From the NCBI GenBank assembly GCA_020636225.1, contig JACJYI010000006.1:82501-146500 (forward strand): a stretch of 64,000 nucleotides of DNA, given 5' to 3'. The stretch comes from Lewinellaceae bacterium (lineage in GTDB: Bacteria > Bacteroidota > Bacteroidia > Chitinophagales > Saprospiraceae). Shown here piece after piece: positions 1 to 9,025 of the stretch (positions within the stretch are counted from its first letter, which is position 1; every line of letters starts with the position of its first letter). The translations under genes were made by a program, and so were the position numbers. A model generated the notes under the pieces. That model saw nothing but the letters and a program-made list of their open reading frames with translations. It searched no databases and was not told where the DNA came from.

Positions 1-2005
<2,005 letters not shown>

Positions 2006-2136
2006 TTTTTATAATTTTCCGCACGTTTTCTTTCTCACTCCCAACATTGTCTTTGACCTTTTATGGTCGAGATCTCTCCACCCAACCCGGAGAGTGACAA
2101 CCAAAAACATATGGAGCGCAAGCTCTGAAGATTTGC

Positions 2137-2246
2137 TGGTGGCTATAGCGTGGGGGTCCCACCTCTTCCCATTCCGAACAGAGTAGTTAAGCCCCACTGC
2201 GCCGATGATACTGCCTTCGGGTGGGAAAGTAGGTCGCTGCCGGCTC
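2137..2246 (+). rRNA. 5S ribosomal RNA
   Basis: About 110 bases beginning TGGTGGCTATAGCG and containing the conserved CCCATTCCGAACAG and AGTTAAGCCC segments. It closes with GGGAAAGTAGGTCGCTGCC, which pairs with the 5' end. It sits 131 bases after 23S rRNA and directly before a strong terminator. The ends are good to a few bases. Confidence 0.95.
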
Positions 2247-2254
2247 CCTCTAAT

Positions 2255-2293
2255 AAGACCCATGTCTGTTTTCAGGCATGGGTCTTTTCTTTT
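2255..2293 (+). terminator. rrn operon intrinsic terminator
   Basis: Perfect 10-bp stem AAGACCCATG (2255-2264) / CATGGGTCTT (2277-2286), followed by TTCTTTT, directly after 5S rRNA. It ends the ribosomal RNA transcript. Confidence 0.9.
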
Positions 2294-2426
2294 ACCCTGA
2301 CCAGGAACGTTCAGACCTGCCTTCGGCTCCTGATGCACCTCTGGTTTCTTCTTAAATTTCTGGTTCTCTATTGATCTGGAGACTGCCCGATGGGATGCAA
2401 TTCACTTGACGTTCGCAGTCTTCCTG

Positions 2427-3074
2427 TTATACCTGGATGTCCGTCAGATAATCATCAAGGGATCGCTCGATCATTCGCTCCGGTGAATGATGGACCGCGT
2501 GGATGCCCACTTGCCTGGCACCGCGGCAATTGTCCTGGTTGTCATCGATAAAGAGCACTTCTTGCGGTGTCACGCCCAGATCTCGGAGTACAAACCGGTA
2601 TGCCTCCCTATCCGGCTTGCGGGCCCCAATGGCATGACTGTAGTACACCCGATCGAAGTATTTGACCTCATAATCCGTAAGTGCATGGGTTTCTCGAAAG
2701 TAATCATGCACCCAATCAATATGCAGTCCATTGGTGTTGCTCAGCAAGGCAACCCGATACTTTACCCTCAACTCCTTCAACCACGCCAGGCGATTGGCGG
2801 GCATCCCGATCAACATGGCGTTCCACGCATGGATCACATCAGTTGCGGAGGTTTCCGGGGTACAATGTTCCAGGATCGTCCCGATGAAGGCTTCATTGGC
2901 GATCTCTCCGGTCTCAAATCGTTCGAAGAACCGGTTGTCCCGCGCCCAGTCAGCAAAGCGATGTGCGTCATGACCGAGCAACCTGTTCAGGGCCGTTTCG
3001 GTGGCAGGGATATCCAGGTCAAAGAGGACATTCCCCAGATCGAACAATAGTGTGGTGACGCTCAATGTACCCAT
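2427..3074 (-). CDS. HAD-family phosphatase (YihX-like, HAD-IA)
   Basis: 215 residues from the ATG at 3074; a longer frame exists upstream, but the HAD domain starts right after MGTLSVTT. Motif I reads FDLGNVLFDLD (nucleophile Asp), motif II is LLSNTN and motif IV is FIDDNQDN. The DxGNV and SNTN forms are those of the YihX/glucose-1-phosphate phosphatase-like branch of soluble HAD hydrolases. The fold and phosphatase activity are well supported; the substrate cannot be read from sequence. It is transcribed away from the tRNA upstream and stands alone. Confidence 0.85.
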   Translation of the reverse strand: MGTLSVTTLLFDLGNVLFDLDIPATETALNRLLGHDAHRFADWARDNRFFERFETGEIANEAFIGTILEHCTPETSATDVIHAWNAMLIGMPANRLAWLKELRVKYRVALLSNTNGLHIDWVHDYFRETHALTDYEVKYFDRVYYSHAIGARKPDREAYRFVLRDLGVTPQEVLFIDDNQDNCRGARQVGIHAVHHSPERMIERSLDDYLTDIQV

Positions 3075-3113
3075 ACCTGCAAAGAAACGAATCCAATTTG
3101 AATGGACCATTCG

Positions 3114-3144
3114 TTGGGTACTCCACCCAGATGAGCTACCTTTG
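3114..3144 (+). promoter_or_regulatory. Bacteroidota-type promoter for the CAU tRNA
   Basis: TTG at 3114-3116, then 20 bases, then TACCTTTG at 3137-3144. This fits the Bacteroidota -33 TTG / -7 TAnnTTTG pattern. It lies 38 bases upstream of the tRNA and points toward it. Confidence 0.65.
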
Positions 3145-3182
3145 CCATTCTGGATGGAGCTCCGGTATTGGACCCATTCCAA

Positions 3183-3256
3183 GGGCCCTTAGCTCAGCTG
3201 GTCAGAGCATCTGACTCATAATCAGAGGGTCGCAGGTTCAAGCCCTGCAGGGCCCA
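3183..3256 (+). tRNA. tRNA with CAU anticodon (elongator Met or lysidine-type Ile2)
   Basis: A full cloverleaf can be drawn. Acceptor GGGCCCT pairs with AGGGCCC, the D arm is GCTC...GAGC, the anticodon stem TCTGA/TCAGA has loop CTCATAA (anticodon CAT), and the T arm is GCAGG-TTCAAGC-CCTGC. It lacks the initiator hallmarks (three G:C pairs in the anticodon stem, mismatched 1:72), so it is not tRNA-fMet. CAU may be elongator Met or an Ile tRNA modified by TilS; the acceptor resembles the Ile2 type, but this is not decided. CCA is not encoded. Confidence 0.93.
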
Positions 3257-3296
3257 CCCTTTTACAGAAGTGAAGAGTATGGGTATCTAGCTAAGA

Positions 3297-3384
3297 AAGC
3301 TTAGCTCAGTTGGTTACCCCGAGTACTCGGGGTGACTCATCATCAGAGGGTCGCAGGTTCAAGCCCTGCAGGGCCCACCCTTTT
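3297..3384 (+). pseudogene. Degenerate second copy of the CAU tRNA with a palindrome in place of the D/anticodon junction
   Basis: Bases 3333-3384 repeat 3212-3263 of the intact tRNA over 52 bases with one mismatch (CATAA to CATCA). A D-arm-like TTAGCTCAGTTGGTTA is kept. The bases between them (CAGAGCATC in the parent) are replaced by the perfect palindrome CCCCGAGTACTCGGGG (3317-3332). The 5' acceptor strand no longer pairs with AGGGCCC, and the anticodon stem is lost. It looks like a partial tandem duplication that decayed. A functional tRNA is very unlikely. Confidence 0.75.
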
Positions 3385-3447
3385 GTTTCCATCGGCCAGC
3401 CACCCGACAGCTGACCCATGGCCAGGTTTCCGAATTCCGATTTTCTG

Positions 3448-3497
3448 ACATTTTTGTTGTCTACATGCACAAATAAAAACAAAATGTTTTATATTTG
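3448..3497 (+). promoter_or_regulatory. recA promoter region with inverted repeat
   Basis: TATATTTG at 3490-3497 matches the Bacteroidota -7 motif TAnnTTTG, 20 bases before the recA ATG. A clear TTG at -33 is missing. Overlapping it is a near-perfect inverted repeat ACATTTTTGTT (3448-3458) / AACAAAATGT (3478-3487). That repeat could bind an SOS-type or other repressor, but no regulator can be named from sequence. Confidence 0.45.
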
Positions 3498-3517
3498 AGG
3501 CGCAAAACAGGATAGAT

Positions 3518-4570
3518 ATGAGCACAGAAAAAGAATCCAAGTTAAAAGCGTTGCAACTGACGCTGGACAAACTGGACAAAACCTACGGAAAGGGGACCAT
3601 CATGAAACTGGGCGATCGCCCGGTGGTGGAAGTGGATGCGATCTCGACCGGTTCGTTGACGCTGGACATAGCCCTGGGAACAATGGGCTTCCCCAAGGGT
3701 CGGGTCATTGAGATCTATGGTCCTGAATCCTCCGGAAAAACCACCCTGGCCATCCATGCCATCGCAGAATGTCAGAAGGCTGGCGGCATTGCGGCATTCA
3801 TCGATGCTGAACACGCCTTCGACCGGAATTATGCCGATCGATTGGGTGTCGACACAGAGAACTTGCTGATCTCCCAGCCGGACAATGGCGAACAGGCACT
3901 GGAAATTGCCGAGAACCTGATCCGGTCCGGAGCCATCGACATCATCGTCATCGACTCGGTGGCCGCCCTGGTACCCCGCAGCGAGATCGAAGGGGAGATG
4001 GGCGATTCCAAGGTCGGCTTACAGGCCCGACTGATGTCGCAGGCCATGCGAAAGCTCACCGGGGCCATCGGGCGGACCGGCTGCTGCTGCATCTTTATCA
4101 ACCAGCTTCGCGAGAAGATCGGTGTCCTCTTTGGCAATCCGGAAACCACGACCGGTGGAAACGCCTTGAAGTTCTATGCCTCCCAGCGTCTGGATATCCG
4201 TCGTTCCGGTAGCGCCCTGAAGGACAAGGAAGGCAATGTGATGGGCAACCATGTCAAGGTCAAGGTGGTCAAGAACAAACTCGCACCGCCGTTCCGTGTA
4301 GCTGAATTTGATATCATGTACGGCGAGGGAATATCCAAGACCGGGGAGATCGTCGATCTGGGTGTCGACCATGATATTCTCGAGAAAAGTGGATCCTGGT
4401 ATGCCTATGAAGGGACCAAGATCGCCCAGGGTCGGGATGCGGCCAAGCAGTTCATGAGTGACAATCCGGAGGTAGCTGCCGAGATCGAAGGAAAGCTGAA
4501 GGCGAAGCTGGCAGTTGGCCAGCTCAAGGCCAAGGTGGAGATCGATGATCCGGCCAGCGCTGACGACTAG
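3518..4570 (+). CDS. recA: Recombinase RecA
   Basis: 350 residues, the normal RecA length. Walker A GPESSGKT is at residues 68-75 and Walker B IIVIDS at 142-147. Loop and polymerisation segments such as GSLTLDIALG, FINQLREKIG and ETTTGGNALKF are intact, as is the basic C-terminal domain. RecA forms the ATP-dependent filament on single-stranded DNA for strand exchange and, where present, LexA cleavage. It is monocistronic, between its own promoter and a perfect palindromic terminator. Confidence 0.99.
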   Translation: MSTEKESKLKALQLTLDKLDKTYGKGTIMKLGDRPVVEVDAISTGSLTLDIALGTMGFPKGRVIEIYGPESSGKTTLAIHAIAECQKAGGIAAFIDAEHAFDRNYADRLGVDTENLLISQPDNGEQALEIAENLIRSGAIDIIVIDSVAALVPRSEIEGEMGDSKVGLQARLMSQAMRKLTGAIGRTGCCCIFINQLREKIGVLFGNPETTTGGNALKFYASQRLDIRRSGSALKDKEGNVMGNHVKVKVVKNKLAPPFRVAEFDIMYGEGISKTGEIVDLGVDHDILEKSGSWYAYEGTKIAQGRDAAKQFMSDNPEVAAEIEGKLKAKLAVGQLKAKVEIDDPASADD

Positions 4571-4590
4571 GACTTTGTGAATATGATATG

Positions 4591-4627
4591 AAAGGCCGGA
4601 TCCACGCGTGGATCCGGCCTTTATTCT
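4591..4627 (+). terminator. recA intrinsic terminator
   Basis: A 32-base perfect palindrome, AAAGGCCGGATCCACG and its complement (4591-4622), is followed by TATTCTTTT. It lies 20 bases after the recA stop. Confidence 0.9.
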
Positions 4628-4702
4628 TTTCCACAGGTATGGTTGAAGCGAATTATTTTCGTCTCACCGAATTTTCCGGGGCCTTCCTTCGTTAGGTACC
4701 TA

Positions 4703-5365
4703 ATGATGCAAAACAAGATCTACATCCTCGTGTTGCTCCTCTTTCTGGGCTGGCAGGCTCTCGGCCAGGAAGAGCAATTGCGCCGTGTCTTTATCGATGG
4801 GAAGGTCTATCCCGTGCTGATCTCCGGTGGCGACACCATGATCATTGCTGATCTGGGTGAGGTGACCATTCGCTCGAAGCGGATCTTTGCCAGCAGGGAC
4901 GATGAAGCGCTGTACAACAAGTATCGCCGCTATGCCATCAAGGTCTATCCCTATGCCATCGAGGCGATCAAGGTATTCCGGGAGATGGAGAAGAACACTG
5001 AGGATATGCGGCGACGCGATCGTAAGAAGTATATCAAGAAGCTGCAAGATGACCTGGAACGGGAGTTTGAAGAGCCACTGAAGAACCTGTCCAAGACCCA
5101 GGGCATGATCCTGGTGAAGATGATCGAGCGGGAGCAGAAACGGCCGATGTATGACCTGGTCAGTGAACTGAGAGGGACATTTACCGCCATGTACTGGTCG
5201 ACATTCAGCTATTTCTACGGGTATCGGCTTCGTCGGGGATATGTCGAGGGTGATAACAGGATCCTGGACATGGTCCTCAAGGATTTCAATATCTCCTACG
5301 ATATCGACAATCCACAGTATACTCTGCCCGAACACTACAAAGCCTCCGGGCAAGTGACCAAGTAG
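4703..5365 (+). CDS. DUF4294-type secreted/periplasmic protein
   Basis: 220 residues from the ATG at 4703. This start puts a signal peptide first (MMQNKIYILVLLLFLGWQALG, cleavage near GQ); a longer frame would bury it. The body has the conserved Bacteroidota pattern of this uncharacterised family: YNKYRRYAIKVYPYA, a charged coiled stretch EKNTEDMRRRDRKKYIKKL, and YWSTFSYFYGYRLRRGY. The protein is probably exported. No catalytic motif is visible and the function is unknown. It lies between recA and mvaD on the same strand but after a terminator, so it is likely its own unit. Confidence 0.8.
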   Translation: MMQNKIYILVLLLFLGWQALGQEEQLRRVFIDGKVYPVLISGGDTMIIADLGEVTIRSKRIFASRDDEALYNKYRRYAIKVYPYAIEAIKVFREMEKNTEDMRRRDRKKYIKKLQDDLEREFEEPLKNLSKTQGMILVKMIEREQKRPMYDLVSELRGTFTAMYWSTFSYFYGYRLRRGYVEGDNRILDMVLKDFNISYDIDNPQYTLPEHYKASGQVTK

Positions 5366-5389
5366 GTCATTCTTCCCTGAGGTGGAGTG

Positions 5390-5397
5390 TATCTTTG
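5390..5397 (+). promoter_or_regulatory. -7 promoter element directly before mvaD
   Basis: TATCTTTG is followed by CCCC and then ATG. With the Bacteroidota spacing, transcription would start at or next to the A of the ATG, giving a leaderless mRNA. No clear -33 TTG is seen. Confidence 0.6.
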
Positions 5398-5401
5398 CCC
5401 C

Positions 5402-6502
5402 ATGAGTCTTGATTATCGCAATCCGAAATTGATCCTGGATACCAGCGATCATCCACAGGGGTCGGTCACCTGGGTCAGTCCTTCCAACCTGGCCATTGTG
5501 AAGTACTGGGGCAAGCATGGGCGGCAACTGCCTCGAAATCCGTCCATCAGCCTGACCCTAGACCATGCCGCCACCACGACAACCCTGCACTACCATCGTC
5601 GTGAAGAGGTCGGCGGTGAACCCGTGTCCCTGGAACTGTTCTTTGCCGGACATCCCGCGCCAGACTTTGCCCGGCGGATCAAGGCCTATTTGCAGAGCAT
5701 TCTGGAGATCTACCCGTTTCTGGGTCAATTGCATCTGGTGATGCATACAGACAATTCCTTTCCCCATTCATCAGGCATAGCGTCATCCGCTTCTGCCATG
5801 AGTGCGCTGACCCTCGGGCTATGCTCGCTGGAGCGGCATTTCTTCGACACGCTGGACGATTCATCGGCCTTCCTGCAAAAGGCCTCCTACCTGGCCCGGT
5901 TGGCCTCGGGAAGTGCCTCCCGCTCGGTCTATCCCTGGATGGCGGCCTGGGGGCAGCATGGTGACATCGAAGGCAGCTCGGATGAATATGCCGTCCCGTT
6001 TGGTGATCGCCTGCATCCGAGTTTCAGAACCATACGCAATGCCATCCTGATCGTCAGCAGCGGGACCAAGGCCGTGTCTTCATCTGCCGGTCATGAATTG
6101 ATGGACACGCATCCCTATGCACCTACCCGATATATCCAGGCCGGACAGCGGCTGAGTCGCCTCATTCCTGCTCTGGAACAGGGTGATTGGGCGACCTTTG
6201 GCCAGATTGCGGAGAATGAGGCCCTGACCCTTCATGCCCTGATGATGGCTTCCAATCCTTCCTACATCCTCATGAAGCCCGGTAGCTTGGCCCTGATCGA
6301 CCGGATCAGGACCTTCCGGCAGGAAACAGGCTATTCGGTCTATTTCAGTCTGGATGCCGGACCGAATCTCCATGTTCTCTATCCGGAAGACCAGGCTGAA
6401 GCCGTGGAGGCGTTCCTGCATCAGGAGTGCATTCCCTTGTGCGAGGAAGAGTATTGGATCGCGGACCGAGCCGGAGAAGGCCCCCGGGAGATCATCGGTT
6501 AG
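5402..6502 (+). CDS. mvaD: Diphosphomevalonate decarboxylase
   Basis: 366 residues from the ATG at 5402. This GHMP-fold enzyme converts mevalonate diphosphate to isopentenyl diphosphate with ATP. The N-terminal NLAIVKYWGKHG, the glycine/serine-rich ATP loop PHSSGIASSASAMSAL and LARLASGSASRSVYPWMAAW, which carries the substrate-binding Ser/Arg, are characteristic. It indicates isoprenoid synthesis by the mevalonate route, which some Bacteroidota use. Its stop overlaps the convergent cinA stop by four bases (TTAG, 6499-6502). A promoter element ends four bases before the ATG. Confidence 0.95.
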   Translation: MSLDYRNPKLILDTSDHPQGSVTWVSPSNLAIVKYWGKHGRQLPRNPSISLTLDHAATTTTLHYHRREEVGGEPVSLELFFAGHPAPDFARRIKAYLQSILEIYPFLGQLHLVMHTDNSFPHSSGIASSASAMSALTLGLCSLERHFFDTLDDSSAFLQKASYLARLASGSASRSVYPWMAAWGQHGDIEGSSDEYAVPFGDRLHPSFRTIRNAILIVSSGTKAVSSSAGHELMDTHPYAPTRYIQAGQRLSRLIPALEQGDWATFGQIAENEALTLHALMMASNPSYILMKPGSLALIDRIRTFRQETGYSVYFSLDAGPNLHVLYPEDQAEAVEAFLHQECIPLCEEEYWIADRAGEGPREIIG

Positions 6503-7770
6503 AAGGGCATTCCCGAACCGGTCAGTTCGGGATGATCGAGCAGCCAAAGGCGAAGTTCATTCATGGCCAGGATGGCGGTGGCCTCGATATTCGTAGACCG
6601 GTTTTTCCCCAGTTTCAGTTGTCGTGTACGGATGTCTTGCTGGTTCCCGACCGCGATCCAGATCATCCCGACGGGCTTGTCTGGTGTTCCTCCGCCAGGT
6701 CCGGCTACGCCGGAGGCACTGATGGCGACATCTGCCTGGTAGGTGGACAGGATACCCCGGACCATCTGTTCGACCACTGGCCGGGAGACTGCACCCTCAC
6801 TGGCAAGGATCTCGGGAGGGACGCCCAGATGTTTTGTTTTCAGTTCATTGTGATAGGCGACCATCGTACCGAGATAGTATCGACTGGCCCCGGCCACGGA
6901 GGTGATGGCCTGGGCGATGGCCCCGCCAGTGCAGCTTTCAGCCGTGGCCAGGGTCAGTCCGCGCACCAGGAGCAGCTCACCCAGGCAGGCCTCCAGACTG
7001 GTGTCGCCCTCCGCATAGATGGCCTGGCCAAGGGAACCTCTGATCTGGTCGGCTATGGTTTCCATCTCGGCCTCCCGAACCCGGGCATCACCGCCATAGG
7101 CACTCAGTCGCAAGCGAACCTGTCCCAACGCCGGCAAATAGGCCAGTTTCAGATGATCCGGCAGGTTTTCCTCGATGTTCGACAAGCGGGAGGCGATCTC
7201 ACTTTCTCCCAGACCGGCCGTCAACAGGGTGTGATGAAAGATGGGGATCAGTCCGGGTTGTTGGCGCAGCCGGGGCAATGCAGCCTCGGTCATGATGGAT
7301 TTCATTTCATAGGGCACGCCTGGCAGGGAGATGAGGATCTTGTGATCCTGCTTGATCCACATCCCGGGTGCAGTGCCCATGCTGTTGGGCAGCAGCTGGG
7401 CGTTGGCCGGCATGAAGCACTGCGCCCGGTGTGCCTCGGTGGCTGGTCGGCCCAGCCGATCGAAGATGCGCAGGATGCGAGCATAGGTATCTTCGCTGAA
7501 GACCATCTCCACCTGAAAGAACGAGGCAATGGCTGTCTTGGTGATATCATCCTTGGTGGGGCCCAACCCTCCGGTCATGATCACCAGGTCATAGGACGAC
7601 CACCCCTCCTGCAGGGAGGAGGAAATGGATTCCAGGGTATCCCCTACGGTAATGCGACGGGTCACCTGGATCCCGATGGCATTGAGTTGCTGACCGATCC
7701 AGGCAGAATTCGTGTCAATGGTCTGGCCGAGGAGGATCTCATCGCCGATGGTCAGAATCAGGGCTTGCAT
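6499..7770 (-). CDS. cinA: CinA family protein (NMN amidohydrolase / ADP-ribose pyrophosphatase type)
   Basis: 423 residues, the full two-domain length. The N-terminal MoaB/Mog-like (COG1058) domain carries MTGGLGPTKDDITK. The C-terminal PncC domain carries TAESCTGGAIAQAITSVAGAS and SASGVAGPGGG and deamidates nicotinamide mononucleotide in pyridine nucleotide recycling. It overlaps the 3' end of birA by 13 bases in the same direction, so the two are co-transcribed and probably translationally coupled. Confidence 0.95.
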   Translation of the reverse strand: MQALILTIGDEILLGQTIDTNSAWIGQQLNAIGIQVTRRITVGDTLESISSSLQEGWSSYDLVIMTGGLGPTKDDITKTAIASFFQVEMVFSEDTYARILRIFDRLGRPATEAHRAQCFMPANAQLLPNSMGTAPGMWIKQDHKILISLPGVPYEMKSIMTEAALPRLRQQPGLIPIFHHTLLTAGLGESEIASRLSNIEENLPDHLKLAYLPALGQVRLRLSAYGGDARVREAEMETIADQIRGSLGQAIYAEGDTSLEACLGELLLVRGLTLATAESCTGGAIAQAITSVAGASRYYLGTMVAYHNELKTKHLGVPPEILASEGAVSRPVVEQMVRGILSTYQADVAISASGVAGPGGGTPDKPVGMIWIAVGNQQDIRTRQLKLGKNRSTNIEATAILAMNELRLWLLDHPELTGSGMPF

Positions 7771-8534
7771 AGGTAGCGGATTTCCTTGTGTTGATAGGTT
7801 CGAACCAACCCGGTCGAGCCATCTTCAACCCGAAGCAGGCCATTCTGGTTCACGCCACGGATCCAACCGTCGAAGGTCCGTTGCTGGAGGACATCTTCAA
7901 AGGAAGATCGTTGGTCCAGGAGATAAAGGGCCTGGTGATAGTCTGCCCGGATGGTCTGGGCTCCACCTTCCTGCCACTGCCTGTACCTGGATTCGACCGA
8001 CCGTGCGACCTGTGAGAAGACGGCCTCAATGTCATGGTGCTGTCCGGTGTACAGTCGCAGGGAATGCGGATGGCTGTCCGGCAGATCGAACTCGGTCTGG
8101 TTGACATTGAGGCCAATGCCGATGACGGAGGCCTTGAGAGTGGACCCCTGCCATTGGTTCTGGATGAGGATCCCGGCCAGTTTCCGGTCGTCCAAAAGGA
8201 GATCATTGGGCCATTTGATGGCCAGGCCCGGCAGGGCATCCCTGAAGGCATCATACAGACCCAGGCTGGCGATCTGGGCCAGCACAAACTGGTCGGCCGC
8301 GGTGAGGGCATGCGGATAGAGCAGGAAACTGCACAGCAGGTTCATTCCGGACGCGCTTTGCCAATTTCTGCCAATTTGTCCTCTCCCTTCGCTTTGAAAG
8401 GCTGCCAATACGGCCGTTCCTTCGGGTGGTGTGCTTTTTGCAAGAAGATCGAGCAGAAAGGTATTGGTCGAAGAGATACTGGACAATTGGATGAGTTGAC
8501 GTCCAATAAGGGGGTATTTCGGTTCGTTTGTCAA
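7758..8534 (-). CDS. birA: Biotin--[acetyl-CoA-carboxylase] ligase
   Basis: Attaches biotin to the biotin carboxyl carrier protein through biotinyl-AMP. Visible are SSTNTFLLDLL, the ATP/biotin loop SEGRGQIGRNW and the central IKWPNDLLLDDRKLAGIL, followed by GIGLNVNQ. It has no N-terminal DNA-binding domain, so it is an enzyme only. There is no ATG or GTG at the 5' end. A TTG at 8570 lies inside a likely promoter (TACTTTTG), so the TTG at 8534 is preferred (258 residues); this start is uncertain. It is divergent from rsfS and overlaps cinA downstream. Confidence 0.9.
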   Translation of the reverse strand: MTNEPKYPLIGRQLIQLSSISSTNTFLLDLLAKSTPPEGTAVLAAFQSEGRGQIGRNWQSASGMNLLCSFLLYPHALTAADQFVLAQIASLGLYDAFRDALPGLAIKWPNDLLLDDRKLAGILIQNQWQGSTLKASVIGIGLNVNQTEFDLPDSHPHSLRLYTGQHHDIEAVFSQVARSVESRYRQWQEGGAQTIRADYHQALYLLDQRSSFEDVLQQRTFDGWIRGVNQNGLLRVEDGSTGLVRTYQHKEIRYLCKP

Positions 8535-8551
8535 TTCCGTTGAAGAATACC

Positions 8552-8575
8552 TAATTTTGGATCGTGTCAAAAGTA
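8552..8575. promoter_or_regulatory. Divergent back-to-back promoters for rsfS and birA
   Basis: On the + strand TAATTTTG (8552-8559) has a TTTG 21 bases upstream (8527-8530). On the - strand TACTTTTG is at 8575-8568. The two -7 elements are only 8 bases apart and face away from each other. Both overlap the outermost possible start codons of the two genes. Confidence 0.5.
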
Positions 8576-8586
8576 AAGCTCACCAT

Positions 8587-8976
8587 TTGAATTATCTGAC
8601 CCGTGAAGCCCGCCGGGAGGCGGTAACCGATGATCAGTTGAATGACCTGATCATCGATTGTATCCAGGATATAAAAGGTAAAGATATCGTCAAGTTGGAT
8701 CTCCGCCATCTGGAGGATGCCCCGGCTGATTACTTTATCATCTGCACCGGTGATTCATCCACCCAGATCAAGGCCATCGGTGACAGGGTGGCGAGCCGGG
8801 TCCGGGATGAAACCGGATTGAAGCCATATCATGTCGAGGGGAAACAGCATGGCCGCTGGGTCCTCCTGGACTTTTACCAGACGCTCGTCCATGTGTTTTA
8901 TCATGAGACGCGTGAATTCTACGACCTGGAGGATCTGTGGAGTGATGCCAAGACCACAGAGTATGAGAACATTTAA
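8587..8976 (+). CDS. rsfS: Ribosome silencing factor RsfS (YbeB/Iojap family)
   Basis: About 129 residues. It binds ribosomal protein L14 (uL14) and blocks subunit joining when nutrients are limiting. Family signatures are KGKDIVKLDLRHLEDAPADYFIICTGDSSTQIKAI and the C-terminal half HGRWVLLDFYQTLVHVF. No ATG precedes the domain. The TTG at 8557 falls within the promoter element, so the TTG at 8587 is preferred, with 8557 as alternative. It is followed 49 bases later by ftsH; birA/rsfS/ftsH is a familiar Bacteroidota neighbourhood. Confidence 0.92.
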   Translation: MNYLTREARREAVTDDQLNDLIIDCIQDIKGKDIVKLDLRHLEDAPADYFIICTGDSSTQIKAIGDRVASRVRDETGLKPYHVEGKQHGRWVLLDFYQTLVHVFYHETREFYDLEDLWSDAKTTEYENI

Positions 8977-9025
8977 AGCCTTTCGGTCGTTTTCAACCTA
9001 CTTCGTTTAACAGAGGAACCTATTT

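Noticed and set aside
3297..3384. Second CAU tRNA as a functional gene
   Set aside because: Acceptor and anticodon stems cannot form; only the 3' half is intact.
6427..7776. 449-codon frame on the plus strand opposite cinA
   Set aside because: Shadow of cinA: low-complexity Gly/Asp/His-rich product with no motif, while the opposite strand encodes a complete CinA.
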